This document shows positions 1 through 9,432 of a stretch of DNA of 49,690 nt, piece by piece. The DNA lies in assembly GCA_950059285.1 (NCBI GenBank), contig CATLTV010000012.1, forward strand, positions 1 to 49,690. Direction: 5' to 3'. Source of the stretch: an uncultured Pseudomonadota bacterium (GTDB taxonomy: Bacteria; Myxococcota_A; Bradymonadia; Bradymonadales; Bradymonadaceae). The notes beneath the pieces were generated by a model that was not told the origin of the DNA, made no database searches, and saw only the letters and a list, made by a program, of their open reading frames with translations. A program made the translations under genes and the position numbers. Numbering within the stretch: position 1 is the stretch's first letter; the number at the start of each line of letters is the position of its first letter.

Positions 1-60
1 CTTGACTTAAGTTATTAACAAATCAAGAAATTTTGTCGTAATTAAAGGCTACACAAAAAA

Positions 61-125
61 TTTGTCGTCGCTCGCCTTGTTGGAGCGTAGTGACTTGCGT
101 GGCTGGACTTTTGAACACTGTCAAC
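61..125 (-). repeat. Short inverted repeat, left copy
   Basis: The reverse complement of this stretch matches 2190-2246 over about 57 bases with roughly five differences, starting with GTTGACAGTGTTCAAAAGTC. The two copies face each other across the amidohydrolase gene. No coding signal is visible in it. Confidence 0.8.
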
Positions 126-204
126 ACCCTCTTAAACACCCAACTCTACAGGTAATTACACCACAACAACCAGAGTAACTATGCCTTGACTCATATCAGG
201 TTGC

Positions 205-264
205 ATAAATGGACAAGAGGCGAATATGTTTATACATAAACATATTCGCCTCTTGTCCATTTAT
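205..264. terminator. 60-bp palindrome after the amidohydrolase gene
   Basis: Two 29-base arms are perfectly complementary around a 2-base centre (234-235). The palindrome lies 28 bases past the stop codon of the minus-strand amidohydrolase. There is no long T tract, so termination is inferred from position and stem strength. Confidence 0.7.
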
Positions 265-292
265 ACTCGTATTTTAAAACTCTCCAAAAAGA

Positions 293-2062
293 TTAGCTCG
301 TTTGCCCAAGTCGAACCAGTCGACCAGGTTGAAGACCTGTCAGCTCATCGTCTTCAATCACAACTTTACCGCTAACAATGGTGGCCTTGTAGCCCTTGGC
401 ACGTTGCATTAATCGACGACCTCCAGCGGGGAGGTCAGCCTTAATGTAAGGAGCAAACAGACGCAGGTTCTCATAATCAATCACGTTGATGTCGGCTTTT
501 TTACCGACCTTGATTTCACCACGGTCATGGAATCCCACAAAGTTGGCGATGTCATGGGTCATCATCTTGACGACATCTTCAAGCCCAAGCTTTGGACCTC
601 GTGAGCGATCGCGTGTCCAGTGCACGATCATGTATGTGGGGAAACTTGCATCACACACAGTGCCCACATGCGCACCACCATCGCTCAATCCTGGAAGCGA
701 GTAGGGATGTGTAATCATGGTGTGTACGTTGTCGAGGTTCTGCTCAAGATAATTGTATAGCGGGAAGTAGAGCAGCTCCTTGCCATCACGCGCGAGCATG
801 CTGTCGTAGATGACTTCAAGGAACGACACCTCTCGTTGCATCGCCTCGTAGTAGAGTGATTTTGTGTAGTCAGGCTCGTAATCAAACTCATCGCCGATGC
901 GATAGAGACGCATGGCGATGAAGTCGATATGTGCCAGAAACTCATCTGCGAGCGCGGGGAGGGCGGAGCCATCACCTGACACCTTCTCGGATTCTTCGGT
1001 CAGAAGCTGTGCCTTGAACTCGGGGTCACGCATGATCTTGACGCGTTCCTCAAGTGAGAGGTGTGATATTTTCTTGTAGCTTGGAAAACCCATAAACGGA
1101 TGGAAGGTCGCTTGTAGACCAAGCAATACACCGATGCCACGCGCCGCGACCTGACCATACAGAGGCTTGCCCTGTTCCTGAGCTTGCTCAATGCGCTCAA
1201 AGATCCTGCGCCACTGATCTGTGTCCTGGTCGCGTTGAAGCACAGAGATGCTCATCGGATGCCCGTGGGCTGCGTCCATCATCTTTTCAAAGATGTCAAA
1301 CTCCTGCTCAAATCTTGACCGTGCAATGTTAAGATCAAAATCACTGACCCCCTGTAACACCCCGTGATTCAAGTCTTTAAAGGCATCAGCGATACCGCAA
1401 AGTTCACGCGCGTCGGCCTCACTTGCAGGTGTCGCTGAACCATCCGCTGCGAGGTGGTTATCTGAACGCCCCGTACTAAAACCGACGGCCCCTACCTCAA
1501 GCGCCTCCCGAACAAGCGCCCTCATCTGGGCAATCTCTTCATCGGTCGCAGGCTCATTGGCCACGGCACGATCACCCATCACGTAGACACGCAACGGATC
1601 GTGTGTGGCTTGCACCGCAAAATCTATTGTGTGAGGAAAGCTATCAATCGCATCCATGTATTCGGGAAGTGACTCCCACTCCCAGGTCAAACCCTCGGCA
1701 AGCGCCGTGCCAGGAATGTCCTCAACCCCTTCCATCAGGGCAATGAGACGATCTCTGTCAGATTCACGCACGGGCGCAAATCCCACGCCACAACTCCCCA
1801 TCACAGCAGTCGTCACACCATGATAACAGCTTGGCTCAAGCTTGGAATCCCACGAGATCTGACCATCATAGTGTGTGTGAATATCCACAAAGCCAGGCGT
1901 CACAAGGTGACCGCTGGCGTCAATCACCCTCTCTGCATCAGCCTCACACGCACCAACCTCCACAATTACACCATCCTTGATACCCACATTGGTATCTCGA
2001 CGTGGTGCTCCTGTCCCATCAATCAGCGTTCCATTGATAATCTTGATATCAAACTGTGCCAT
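293..2062 (-). CDS. N-acyl-D-amino-acid deacylase family amidohydrolase
   Basis: This is a 589-residue metal-dependent hydrolase of the amidohydrolase superfamily, D-aminoacylase branch. It probably removes an acyl group from N-acyl-D-amino acids or a related amide in the cytoplasm. The N-terminal beta domain ([20 protein letters not shown]) leads into the metal-binding DIHTHYDGQ motif. A late [10 protein letters not shown] motif supplies the expected Asp and His, and the C-terminal beta strands ([11 protein letters not shown]) close the composite sandwich. The reading frame opens upstream at 2152, but that codon sits inside a palindrome. The ATG at 2062 follows an AAGAGGAC ribosome site and starts directly at the conserved domain, so I chose it. 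The gene stands alone, flanked by inverted repeat copies. The exact substrate cannot be read from the sequence. Confidence 0.85.
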   Translation of the reverse strand: MAQFDIKIINGTLIDGTGAPRRDTNVGIKDGVIVEVGACEADAERVIDASGHLVTPGFVDIHTHYDGQISWDSKLEPSCYHGVTTAVMGSCGVGFAPVRESDRDRLIALMEGVEDIPGTALAEGLTWEWESLPEYMDAIDSFPHTIDFAVQATHDPLRVYVMGDRAVANEPATDEEIAQMRALVREALEVGAVGFSTGRSDNHLAADGSATPASEADARELCGIADAFKDLNHGVLQGVSDFDLNIARSRFEQEFDIFEKMMDAAHGHPMSISVLQRDQDTDQWRRIFERIEQAQEQGKPLYGQVAARGIGVLLGLQATFHPFMGFPSYKKISHLSLEERVKIMRDPEFKAQLLTEESEKVSGDGSALPALADEFLAHIDFIAMRLYRIGDEFDYEPDYTKSLYYEAMQREVSFLEVIYDSMLARDGKELLYFPLYNYLEQNLDNVHTMITHPYSLPGLSDGGAHVGTVCDASFPTYMIVHWTRDRSRGPKLGLEDVVKMMTHDIANFVGFHDRGEIKVGKKADINVIDYENLRLFAPYIKADLPAGGRRLMQRAKGYKATIVSGKVVIEDDELTGLQPGRLVRLGQTS

Positions 2063-2132
2063 GGTCTTTTGTCCTCTTAACGCATTGTATAATAAGCTCT
2101 TATAGCCTGTGGGTTGTGCGCACAATATAACA

Positions 2133-2172
2133 CAGGGATAAAAATTTACCAAACGGTAAATTTTTATCCCTG
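2133..2172. promoter_or_regulatory. Palindrome upstream of the amidohydrolase, operator-like
   Basis: Two 18-base arms are perfectly complementary around AAAC. The core TTTACCAAACGGTAAA resembles operators of TetR-type repressors. It lies about 70 bases upstream of the amidohydrolase start, so it is 5' of a gene, unlike most palindromes in this window. A regulatory role is inference; it could also be a terminator for something to the right. Confidence 0.45.
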
Positions 2173-2189
2173 CGCAGCTTCTAGAGAAG

Positions 2190-2246
2190 GTTGACAGTGT
2201 TCAAAAGTCCAGCCATGCAAGTCACCACGTTCCAATAAGCCGAGCG
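2190..2246 (+). repeat. Short inverted repeat, right copy
   Basis: This matches the reverse complement of 61-125. The two copies bracket the amidohydrolase gene and its two palindromes, so the 2.1 kb block has inverted ends. Confidence 0.8.
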
Positions 2247-2258
2247 TGAGCGAGAGAA

Positions 2259-2388
2259 AGCAGAGCTATCACCTGTTCGCGGTGCTCGAGAGCAGTAAAG
2301 CCAAGGAACCTCGCAAGCTCGTTTCCAAGCGCTTTACTTACTCTCGCACTCTCGCTTGCGAACTTGTGACGGTCTACTGATCTCGAGC
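2259..2388 (-). repeat. 130-bp interspersed repeat, copy 1
   Basis: The reverse complement matches 34505-34635 with about four substitutions over 130 bases. Both copies hold an open frame, but three of the four differences change the amino acid, which argues against a protein. The copy adjoins the short inverted repeat at 2190-2246. It may be a non-autonomous mobile or REP-like element. Confidence 0.85.
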
Positions 2389-2516
2389 AAAATGTAGGAA
2401 GAAAAACAACGCATAAAAGCACCCCTTACACGCCTGAAACCTCACTCTACACTCTTTTTATGTACCTAAAGTGTCTCATGCTTTTGAAATGAATAAGAAA
2501 AACTGTCACCCCACTC

Positions 2517-3626
2517 TTAACACAGACGAAATTGAAGCTTGAGGTTAGCCATGGTCACAATGTCTCTTGTCGGTTGAATCGAGGTCCAGACGTGGGGGCG
2601 TATCAGGCGAGCGTTGATGTATGTGCCCGAAGTCGATTGCCTGTCGACAATGTAAATGCGGTCCCTGTATTTCATGACGCTGCCATGCCATCGACCAATG
2701 CTAAGGGACTGCACCCACAGGTGCTCCTCTTCACCCATCAACTCACGACCTCGACCTATGTGCATCATATCGCCCACACGCCTTAGCGCCACGCTCGCAG
2801 GAGCCTCGGGTACATCCACAAGCTGCCGCTCTTGCACATCGTTATAATGCACGCGATCCTGATAAGGACGCGTGCTTAATCTGACCTCAAGGGTATGATC
2901 TACCTGCTTTTGATTGGATGCATACATACAATAAGCATACGATTTCTTTACCGTACTAAATACATGTAAGTGACTTATTTTATTTAAATTTTCAAGTATT
3001 TTGTCGTGCCATCGTTCTGCCACAGGACCACACTGCCTGATCATCACATACTCTATATGCTCGAGCGTGTGAATGTCTGCAAGAAGACCCATCATCATCG
3101 CCTCAAGCACCTGTGAATCACGATCATCACCCCCCGAATTGGACCGCTCCAGTGCGCCCCAGTACTCCATACGTTGTACATTTTGAATGTGTTTTGTACT
3201 GAACCAACGCGTAGATGGGAGCTTGAAATACTTGAGCACCTCTGCACTGAGCGAGATCGACCTGAGATCCCGAAGCTCAAGGTCCTGTATCACACGACCA
3301 AGCGAGGGCTTTTTCTGGTCCACCCAGGGTGCAGCGTGAATCACATCTGGTCGAAGCTCCAGATGGGCACATAACATCAAACGCTCGGGCTCCTGCTTCA
3401 AAATATCAGGCATCTCTTCTTGCCTTAATATCGCCTGAAACACCTCATCAGGCACGCTAAACAACTCAAAGTCAGGATCTCGTCGCGCCTGCATTTGCCG
3501 CACGCTCCAGATCTGATCCTCGTTTAAGTGCGCGCCCACCGTCCAGCTCGAGTCGAGGAGCCACGCATGCCAGCGATCCTTGGTCAGAACATGCTCTGAT
3601 AATACGCTCCTCAACTCTCCAAACAT
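2517..3626 (-). CDS. FHA domain protein with unknown N-terminal region
   Basis: This is a 369-residue cytoplasmic protein. The last about 90 residues form a forkhead-associated domain, which binds phosphothreonine. Visible landmarks are the IGRG turn, the SIGRWHGSV strand with the conserved Ser and His, and STSGTYIN. The first about 270 residues show no domain I recognise; they include an acidic/aromatic segment and a leucine-rich middle. The gene starts five bases past the oxyR stop on the same strand, so the two are probably cotranscribed. A phosphothreonine-reading role is expected from the family, but the partner kinase is not evident nearby. A kinase-like gene at 39.6 kb lacks its catalytic Asp. 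Confidence 0.8.
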   Translation of the reverse strand: MFGELRSVLSEHVLTKDRWHAWLLDSSWTVGAHLNEDQIWSVRQMQARRDPDFELFSVPDEVFQAILRQEEMPDILKQEPERLMLCAHLELRPDVIHAAPWVDQKKPSLGRVIQDLELRDLRSISLSAEVLKYFKLPSTRWFSTKHIQNVQRMEYWGALERSNSGGDDRDSQVLEAMMMGLLADIHTLEHIEYVMIRQCGPVAERWHDKILENLNKISHLHVFSTVKKSYAYCMYASNQKQVDHTLEVRLSTRPYQDRVHYNDVQERQLVDVPEAPASVALRRVGDMMHIGRGRELMGEEEHLWVQSLSIGRWHGSVMKYRDRIYIVDRQSTSGTYINARLIRPHVWTSIQPTRDIVTMANLKLQFRLC

Positions 3627-3630
3627 GCTC

Positions 3631-4548
3631 TCATTCCTTCACATAATCTCTTGCCAACACATCACACAACGCCCTTGCAACCTCTTCATATGCAGAGCCC
3701 TTGCGCAACGCCATCACCACACGCCGCGAGGGCGCAGGCTCCTCGAGCGACAAAATTTGAAGCTGACCAGCCCTGTTCTCAAGATCCAGCGCCATTTGCG
3801 GCAGTAACGTCACTCCTCGCCCGGAAGCAACCACCTGCACCAAGGTCGCAAGGCTCGTGGCTCGATAGCTTCCTTCTTCGATGGAAGAACGGGCACAAAA
3901 CTCCAACGCCTGATCACGAAAACAATGTCCCTCTTCAAGGAGGTACATACCTTCCTTGAGCTCCATCAGCTCGTGTGCCGAGATTGTACGACCCTCATCA
4001 ACGCCTCTGGCAAGTTCATGATCCTTGCTCACGGCCACATAAAACTTATCTCTCCACAGATCAAAAACCTCAAACGATTCAAGCTCATCCACCCACGCAA
4101 GAATGGCCACATCGATCGTGTTATGTTCAAGTTGCCTCAGTAGTTCAAGCGTCTTGTACTCGTGCCAGAAGAACTTCATCTCGGGATAATGTGCATGAAA
4201 CAACGGGCCAAGATCGGGCAATACATAGGGGGCCATCGTCGGGATAAGGCCTATGTGAAGCTCACTTTTAAACGGGTCTGACTGCCTTTGTTGTGCCTCC
4301 AGTTCATCGGCAAGCTCAAGAATTTTACGCGCTTGCGCCACAAAATCCTCGCCCTGCCGGGTCACACGCACGCTCCTCCTGGTGCGCTCAAACAAGGTCA
4401 CGCCAAGAAAAGCTTCAACCTGCGCAACCTGTGCGCTAAGCGATGGCTGTGATACGGCGCACTCCTCGGCAGCCTGCCTGAAATTCAAACATTTATATAC
4501 ACTTACAATATACTGAAGTTGTCTGAGTGTAAATGAGTGGGACCACAT
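3631..4548 (-). CDS. oxyR: OxyR-type LysR hydrogen peroxide regulator
   Basis: This is a 305-residue LysR-type transcription factor. The N-terminal winged helix-turn-helix spans about residues 6-65 (FRQAAEECAVSQPSLSAQVA), followed by a periplasmic-binding-like sensor domain. The LLEEGHCFRDQALEFC segment places Cys209 and Cys218 nine residues apart, matching the redox cysteine pair of OxyR (Cys199 and Cys208 in E. coli). It should sense peroxide by forming a disulfide and activate the divergent catalase gene. The ATG at 4548 follows a GGAAG ribosome site and begins just before the helix-turn-helix; the longer open frame to 4746 runs through the regulatory region and is not needed. The FHA gene follows within five bases. 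Confidence 0.92.
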   Translation of the reverse strand: MWSHSFTLRQLQYIVSVYKCLNFRQAAEECAVSQPSLSAQVAQVEAFLGVTLFERTRRSVRVTRQGEDFVAQARKILELADELEAQQRQSDPFKSELHIGLIPTMAPYVLPDLGPLFHAHYPEMKFFWHEYKTLELLRQLEHNTIDVAILAWVDELESFEVFDLWRDKFYVAVSKDHELARGVDEGRTISAHELMELKEGMYLLEEGHCFRDQALEFCARSSIEEGSYRATSLATLVQVVASGRGVTLLPQMALDLENRAGQLQILSLEEPAPSRRVVMALRKGSAYEEVARALCDVLARDYVKE

Positions 4549-4615
4549 AAATCGTCTTCCTTCGTCCTGAATGTGCAGTGCACCACAGTTGATAAGGGCA
4601 CACGTTGAAGTTTCA

Positions 4616-4638
4616 TTTGATAACATTAAACTATCAAA
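4616..4638. promoter_or_regulatory. Candidate OxyR operator between oxyR and katA
   Basis: TTTGATA and TATCAAA form a perfect 7-base inverted repeat with a 9-base spacer. Inside it, ATAA-N7-CTAT fits the OxyR half-site pattern ATAG-N7-CTAT except for one base. It lies 68 bases upstream of oxyR and 122 upstream of katA, where a shared LysR-type operator is expected. Confidence 0.6.
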
Positions 4639-4760
4639 GTAAACCAAAACATGTATTTGAACTATCACTGTGGCATCCTTATGTTGTTTCACATGAGCCG
4701 CTCTCACCTCGTGAGGCACACACATTGACACGATAAAACAACACACTCGGAGAGGAATAT

Positions 4761-6242
4761 ATGACCACGCAACATGATAACAAACGCCCTACACTGACCA
4801 CCGCATCTGGTGCAGCCGTCTCCACAAACCAGCTCTCTCAAACCGCAGGACCACAGGGACCAGTCCTCATCCAGGACCATCACCTGATTGAAAAGCTCGC
4901 AAGGTTCAACCGCGAGCGCATCCCTGAGCGCATTGTCCACGCCGTGGGTAGTGGTGCTTTTGGTGAGTTCGTCGTCACAAACCCTGACGTCTCCAAATGG
5001 ACAAAACAAAAGCTGTTCTCTGAAAAAGGTAAAAAGACGCGCGTGCTCGCACGCTTCTCCACTGTGGCTGGCTCCAAAGGTGCTCCAGATACGGCGCGTG
5101 ACCCGAGGGGATTTGCGCTCAAGTTTTACACCGAGGATGGAAACTGGGATCTTGTCGGAAACAATACTCCCATCTTCTTTATCCGCGATGGCATCAAGTT
5201 CCCCGACTTCATTCACTCCCAGAAATACGACCCTTACACCAACGACCAGGAGCCCGATAACATCTGGGACTTCTTCTCTCACTCTCCTGAAGCAACCCAC
5301 CAGTTTACATGGCTCTTTGGCGACCGAGGCACACCCGCAAGTCTTCGCCATATGGACGGATTTGGTTCACATACATTCCAGTGGATCAACGCCGAAGGGG
5401 AGCGCTTCTGGGTCAAGTTCCACTTCAAAACAAACCAGGGCATCAAGTGCTTTACTGCAGAAGAAGCTGCAAAAGCTGGCGGTGAAAACCCACAACATCA
5501 CCAGAAAGATCTCTACAACGCGATCGAGTCTGGCGACTATCCTTCATGGACACTCAAGGTCCAGGTCATGCCCGAAGCCGATGCTGCAACCTATCGCTTC
5601 AACCCATTTGACCTGACCAAGGTGTGGCCTTACGAAGATTATCCCCTGATTGAAATTGGTGAGATGACACTCAACGAGACGCCTGACAACTACTTTGCGA
5701 GCATTGAGCAGGCCGCCTTTGACCCAGCACACTTCGTGCCTGGCATTGGCCCCTCACCTGACCGTATGTTGCAAGCTCGTCTCTTTGCCTATGGCGACGC
5801 ACACCGCTACCGTCTTGGCATCAACCACACGCTCTTGCCCGTCAATACACCCCAGGGCATGGAGCATGGCGAGCAGAACTATGCACGTGATGGCTTCATG
5901 AGAACTGGCTCAAATGGTGGACGTAGCAAAAACTACGAGCCAAACAGTTACAATGGTCCCGTACAGACCGATGAGCACTCCAACGCACAGGTCGATGCAC
6001 AAGGCCCAAGTGGTCACTACAACCAGCCCCTGCACAAGGATGATGATGACTTCGTCCAGGCAGGTAATCTCTACAGGCTTCAGGACGCCGACGCTCAAGC
6101 TCGCCTTGTCAACAACATCGCGTCAAGCCTCGCGCACGTCTCTCGAGAAGATGTCATTGAGCGTAGCATTGGCCACTTTACCAAGGCTGACAGCGAGTTT
6201 GGTGCACGCATTAAAGCACGTCTTGAAGAGATTCGCGGCTAA
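4761..6242 (+). CDS. katA: Monofunctional heme catalase
   Basis: This is a 493-residue small-subunit catalase converting hydrogen peroxide to water and oxygen. The distal His60 is in RIVHAVGSGAFGEF, the distal Asn lies in LVGNNTPIFF (134/135), and the proximal heme-ligand Tyr344 is in RLFAYGDAHRYRLG. Length and motifs fit clade 3 catalases. There is no signal peptide, so it is cytoplasmic. A GAGAGGAA ribosome site precedes the ATG. It is divergent from oxyR across 212 bases with a good OxyR-type operator and is followed by an ankyrin gene. Regulation by OxyR is inferred from this layout. Confidence 0.96.
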   Translation: MTTQHDNKRPTLTTASGAAVSTNQLSQTAGPQGPVLIQDHHLIEKLARFNRERIPERIVHAVGSGAFGEFVVTNPDVSKWTKQKLFSEKGKKTRVLARFSTVAGSKGAPDTARDPRGFALKFYTEDGNWDLVGNNTPIFFIRDGIKFPDFIHSQKYDPYTNDQEPDNIWDFFSHSPEATHQFTWLFGDRGTPASLRHMDGFGSHTFQWINAEGERFWVKFHFKTNQGIKCFTAEEAAKAGGENPQHHQKDLYNAIESGDYPSWTLKVQVMPEADAATYRFNPFDLTKVWPYEDYPLIEIGEMTLNETPDNYFASIEQAAFDPAHFVPGIGPSPDRMLQARLFAYGDAHRYRLGINHTLLPVNTPQGMEHGEQNYARDGFMRTGSNGGRSKNYEPNSYNGPVQTDEHSNAQVDAQGPSGHYNQPLHKDDDDFVQAGNLYRLQDADAQARLVNNIASSLAHVSREDVIERSIGHFTKADSEFGARIKARLEEIRG

Positions 6243-6329
6243 AAAACTCGCTCTGGAGCAGATCAGGACCTTATAAACCAATAAGGTCCTGCTGATTAGA
6301 ATTTTCATAAAAATATCAAGGACATATAC

Positions 6330-6857
6330 ATGTTACATACAACTCAAAATACAGAAGCAGAGGTCATGGGAAGAGAGTTGCATGAGCTTCTCTCCAGAGC
6401 TTTTGAAGCAGCCCGCAACAACCAGACAGCATTACTTGCAGCCCTGCTTGAAGCAGGCATGTCAGCCGATCTAAAAAATGGGCGTGGCGATTCATTGCTC
6501 ATGCTCGCGGCGTACCATGGACAGGAAGACGCGGCGCGTCTGCTGCTTGAGCATGGGGCCAACCCCAATGACATCAATGATAAGGGGCAGTCCATTCTTG
6601 CAGGCGCCTCGTTCAAGGGAGAGTCCGCCATTGTGAAGCTGCTTGTTGAACAGGGCGCTGATGTAGATATGGCAGATCGAGGCGGCGTGACACCGCTGAT
6701 GATGGCAGCGATGTTCAACCGCCGTGAAGCTGTGCAAATGCTCCTCAAACATGGCGCACGCATCGACCGTACAGATGCCAATGGACTGAGCGCACTGGAT
6801 CACGCGCGTACCATGAACGCAACTGATACTCTGGCATTGCTCACATCACAATTATGA
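6330..6857 (+). CDS. Ankyrin repeat protein downstream of catalase
   Basis: This 175-residue protein carries about four ankyrin repeats (for example GDSLLMLAAYHGQEDAARLL and GGVTPLMMAAMFNRREAVQM), filling residues 30-170. No signal peptide is visible. It lies 87 bases after katA on the same strand. In Pseudomonas aeruginosa an ankyrin protein encoded next to katB (AnkB) is needed for full catalase activity, so a supporting role for this catalase is plausible but inferred. The ATG at 6330 follows AAGGA; an in-frame ATG at 6366 lacks an equally clear site. Confidence 0.88.
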   Translation: MLHTTQNTEAEVMGRELHELLSRAFEAARNNQTALLAALLEAGMSADLKNGRGDSLLMLAAYHGQEDAARLLLEHGANPNDINDKGQSILAGASFKGESAIVKLLVEQGADVDMADRGGVTPLMMAAMFNRREAVQMLLKHGARIDRTDANGLSALDHARTMNATDTLALLTSQL

Positions 6858-6869
6858 GTTTCAACGAGC

Positions 6870-6926
6870 GTGAACAAAAGGAGGGCGGCCAAAATCTTCG
6901 ATTTTGGCCGCCCTCCTTTTGTTCAC
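6870..6926. terminator. 57-bp palindrome between convergent ankyrin and parB genes
   Basis: Two 27-base arms pair perfectly around a 3-base loop (6897-6899). The stem contains the A4/T4 tracts expected of a bidirectional terminator, but pairing continues outside them. It sits between converging genes. Confidence 0.85.
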
Positions 6927-6972
6927 TGTAAAAGTTTTACACCACTGAACAAATCATCAGTAATGTGCGTAT

Positions 6973-8187
6973 TTAACCTTCTCGTGATGACGAGATAAGA
7001 TAGACGCTATCTTCGCTTCCACACCAGGCCATGAGATCGCTTAAACCTTTGATCCATTTGGGTAAAAGGTTATCTCTGTCCTCTGTTCTTTCGCTGTGAA
7101 CCAGAATAAGTTCCTGAGACTGTTCAAGCGCTACCACGCGTGTGGTGCCACGGCGTTTTTTAAAGCGTTGCAAGAGCTCAAGCAGCGTGTCTCCCGTGTC
7201 AGGGACAGGCATCACCACCACACCACCTTTTTTACCCATCAGATGATCGAGGTGATCGCACACAGCCTGAAGGTCTGTGCCTTCCTCACTTCCCACGAGC
7301 ACCACGTCACGCTTCTTTTTGCGATCCAGGCTGTCAAGGCTTGAGGCCTTGATTTGCTCGGTTTTAAGCGCCTTTGAGAGCTTTTCTGTCTGGTGCAGTG
7401 ATACGCGATTGAACCTCTCACTGGCTCGCGACTGCGCTGACTTCTTGGTGGCACCTGAAGCTTTTGATGCCTTGCGTGTGCTTGTGTCCTGAACGCGGCC
7501 ATCGTTGCCGATGCGCTCCTCAGCAACCTCGATATCACCTTGATGTTCAAGCTCTTTTCTTAACTTTGATACGGTGGGGGCGCTCACCGAGCAGAGCTCA
7601 GCGACCTTACGATCCGAGTAACGAACCCACTCGCTGTCCTGGAGCGCACGCATCACAGCAAGTCGTTTATCCTCGTTGGTACGACGCAATCCGTGCTTTG
7701 CGTTGACGCCAAGCGATAGACGAATGGCGTCTCTGAGCTCGCCGCGCTTCAAATCAACCTGAAACTTGTTCAGGCCAGCCTTACGCGCTGCGCGCATTCT
7801 GTGGAAACCATCAGCGAGCCACTTTCGTTTACCATCATCAAAGACAACCAGCGCAGGCCATGGCTCACCGTCCTGGTCAAGGACCAGTCCGCTGACAGGC
7901 TCCAGTGTCATTCTTTCGGCATAGTCCTCAAGCGCATCCACATTGAATTCCACACGCGATTGTGTGCCACCGTCCACGGACAAATCGGACAGCTCAATCA
8001 GGTCCCACGCCGTATGTGCCCTTCGGGTACGCGCCTGCGGCGCATGTCCTGCGCTGTTGGTGAGCGTCTTATCGATGCTCGCAGGTTTGCTTGCTGCATC
8101 TGCGGCAAAACCACTGGATCGTCGCTGCCTTGCAGGGCGAGGATGACTGGTCTGGGACTTCTTCTTCAAAAACTTTTTGCTGCTCAT
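6973..8187 (-). CDS. parB: ParB family partition protein
   Basis: This is a 404-residue protein with a ParB/sulfiredoxin-like N-terminal domain at about residues 62-165. Its signature GKRKWLADGFHRMRAARKAG is the variant of the GERRxRA-type box seen in plasmid-type ParBs. A helix-turn-helix follows (YSDRKVAELCSVSAPTVSKL, about 195-215), then a basic linker and a C-terminal domain of unknown fold. The N-terminal 50 residues are basic and low in complexity. Its start codon overlaps the parA stop as ATGA, so the two are translationally coupled. It should bind a centromere-like parS site and load on DNA with CTP by family knowledge. I could not identify parS. The divergence from chromosomal Spo0J-type ParB supports a secondary replicon. 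Confidence 0.85.
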   Translation of the reverse strand: MSSKKFLKKKSQTSHPRPARQRRSSGFAADAASKPASIDKTLTNSAGHAPQARTRRAHTAWDLIELSDLSVDGGTQSRVEFNVDALEDYAERMTLEPVSGLVLDQDGEPWPALVVFDDGKRKWLADGFHRMRAARKAGLNKFQVDLKRGELRDAIRLSLGVNAKHGLRRTNEDKRLAVMRALQDSEWVRYSDRKVAELCSVSAPTVSKLRKELEHQGDIEVAEERIGNDGRVQDTSTRKASKASGATKKSAQSRASERFNRVSLHQTEKLSKALKTEQIKASSLDSLDRKKKRDVVLVGSEEGTDLQAVCDHLDHLMGKKGGVVVMPVPDTGDTLLELLQRFKKRRGTTRVVALEQSQELILVHSERTEDRDNLLPKWIKGLSDLMAWCGSEDSVYLISSSREG

Positions 8188-9368
8188 GCTATCTCCTCTT
8201 GCTCATCGTCATCCTGTGTTACACCAAGCTCAACCTCGTAGAGACGGGTCATGAGCTCATCACAAAGCGCTGAAAACGCACGCGAACCTGCGCTTTGTGA
8301 CTGGTACACAGAGACGGGCTCTTGAGCCGCATAAGCCTCTGCAATCGAGATGTTTTTCGGAATACTCATTGTCGTGGGTCGCGCATAATAACGCTCCCTT
8401 AATTCACGCATCATCTCGCGGGCAAGCACGGTGTTTTCGTCAAAGCAAGGGAGGCTTGCAAGGACCCTGCACATCGGGTTGAGCTCACGAAGTTCATCCA
8501 CAGTGGAGATCATACGATCAAGTCCGTTGATCGCCGCCTGATGAAGCTGCACGGGGAACAGCAGGTGTGTCGCCGCCACGATTGCATTCTTCTGCAACAC
8601 GCCAAGCGTGGGCTGACAATCAATCAGGATCATGTCATATTCAGGCATCACATCATGCAACAGTTTACGCAACACGGTGCTGGAGACGGCAAACGAAGAG
8701 ATGCGCTCGGCTGCCTCTTCAAGCTCTTCACCACTTGGCATCAAATCAAAGCCAAAGGGCGTGCGCCAGATATCAAGATCAAGACCTGCCTGTGCTTCAG
8801 CTCCTCCTTTTTTCAGGGTGCGCACAGCATCCACATAATGCTCGGCGTTAATCTGGCCGCCCACATGAATGGTGGCATCCGCCTGCGGATCAAGATCCAC
8901 AAGCAACACAGCATGTCCCTTCTTGGCAAACTCATACGCGAGGTTCACTGAACATGTTGTCTTGCCCGTCCCACCTTTCTGAGAGGCCACCGCAAAGACA
9001 AGCGCCTGTTCACCAAAGACACCCGAGCGCTGCAAGGGGAAGAACTCAACGTTTTCCTCCTCATCAAACTCTTCCTCGTCATCCTGCACATGTGCGGGGC
9101 TGACCCTGTCAAGAATGCCCGCCATGCGCATCGCATGACTACAGGCATCTTCCAGTGTAAGACCAAAGTACTCGGCCTGGCTCTGATAATGGTCCGCTTT
9201 CTTGACCTCACCTCTCCAAACCTTGGATATCGTGGCGCGATCAATCTCAAGCGCCTCTGCGAGCATATCCTGTGTAAGCTGCTCACGCGTGGCGAGTGAG
9301 CGCAGTAAATCCCCCAACGCAATACGTTGTTTTTTATTAAGTTTCATATATTTAGCCTTCCTTGGCAT
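8184..9368 (-). CDS. parA: ParA partition ATPase with N-terminal helix-turn-helix
   Basis: This is a 394-residue ParA. The deviant Walker A motif KGGTGKTT lies at 131-138 and the A' segment DLDPQAD at about 158-164; a DCQPTLG switch follows. Before the ATPase there is an XRE-like helix-turn-helix (about 30-52, LTQDMLAEALEIDRATISKV) and an acidic linker (96-106). This arrangement is typical of type Ia plasmid ParAs, which repress their own operon. The ATG at 9368 has AAGGAG only three bases away; an ATG at 9347 (MKLNKK) has GGAAGG eight bases upstream and may be the true start. parB overlaps its end. The inverted TGTACAGGA boxes upstream may be its operator. Confidence 0.92.
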   Translation of the reverse strand: MPRKAKYMKLNKKQRIALGDLLRSLATREQLTQDMLAEALEIDRATISKVWRGEVKKADHYQSQAEYFGLTLEDACSHAMRMAGILDRVSPAHVQDDEEEFDEEENVEFFPLQRSGVFGEQALVFAVASQKGGTGKTTCSVNLAYEFAKKGHAVLLVDLDPQADATIHVGGQINAEHYVDAVRTLKKGGAEAQAGLDLDIWRTPFGFDLMPSGEELEEAAERISSFAVSSTVLRKLLHDVMPEYDMILIDCQPTLGVLQKNAIVAATHLLFPVQLHQAAINGLDRMISTVDELRELNPMCRVLASLPCFDENTVLAREMMRELRERYYARPTTMSIPKNISIAEAYAAQEPVSVYQSQSAGSRAFSALCDELMTRLYEVELGVTQDDDEQEEIA

Positions 9369-9432
9369 GCACTCCTTGCACGATCAATCACCGCGCAAAT
9401 TCATGCTGTCTCTGTGGAGTTCAGGACGAACG

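Noticed and set aside
2222-2422. A 66-codon frame similar to a 76-codon frame at 34436-34666, as a conserved small protein.
   Set aside because: Similarity is due to the 130-bp DNA repeat. Three of four substitutions change the amino acid, and neither frame has a ribosome site.
4704-5351. A 215-codon frame antisense to oxyR-katA spacer and katA.
   Set aside because: It is opposite a confidently identified catalase and shows no protein features of its own.
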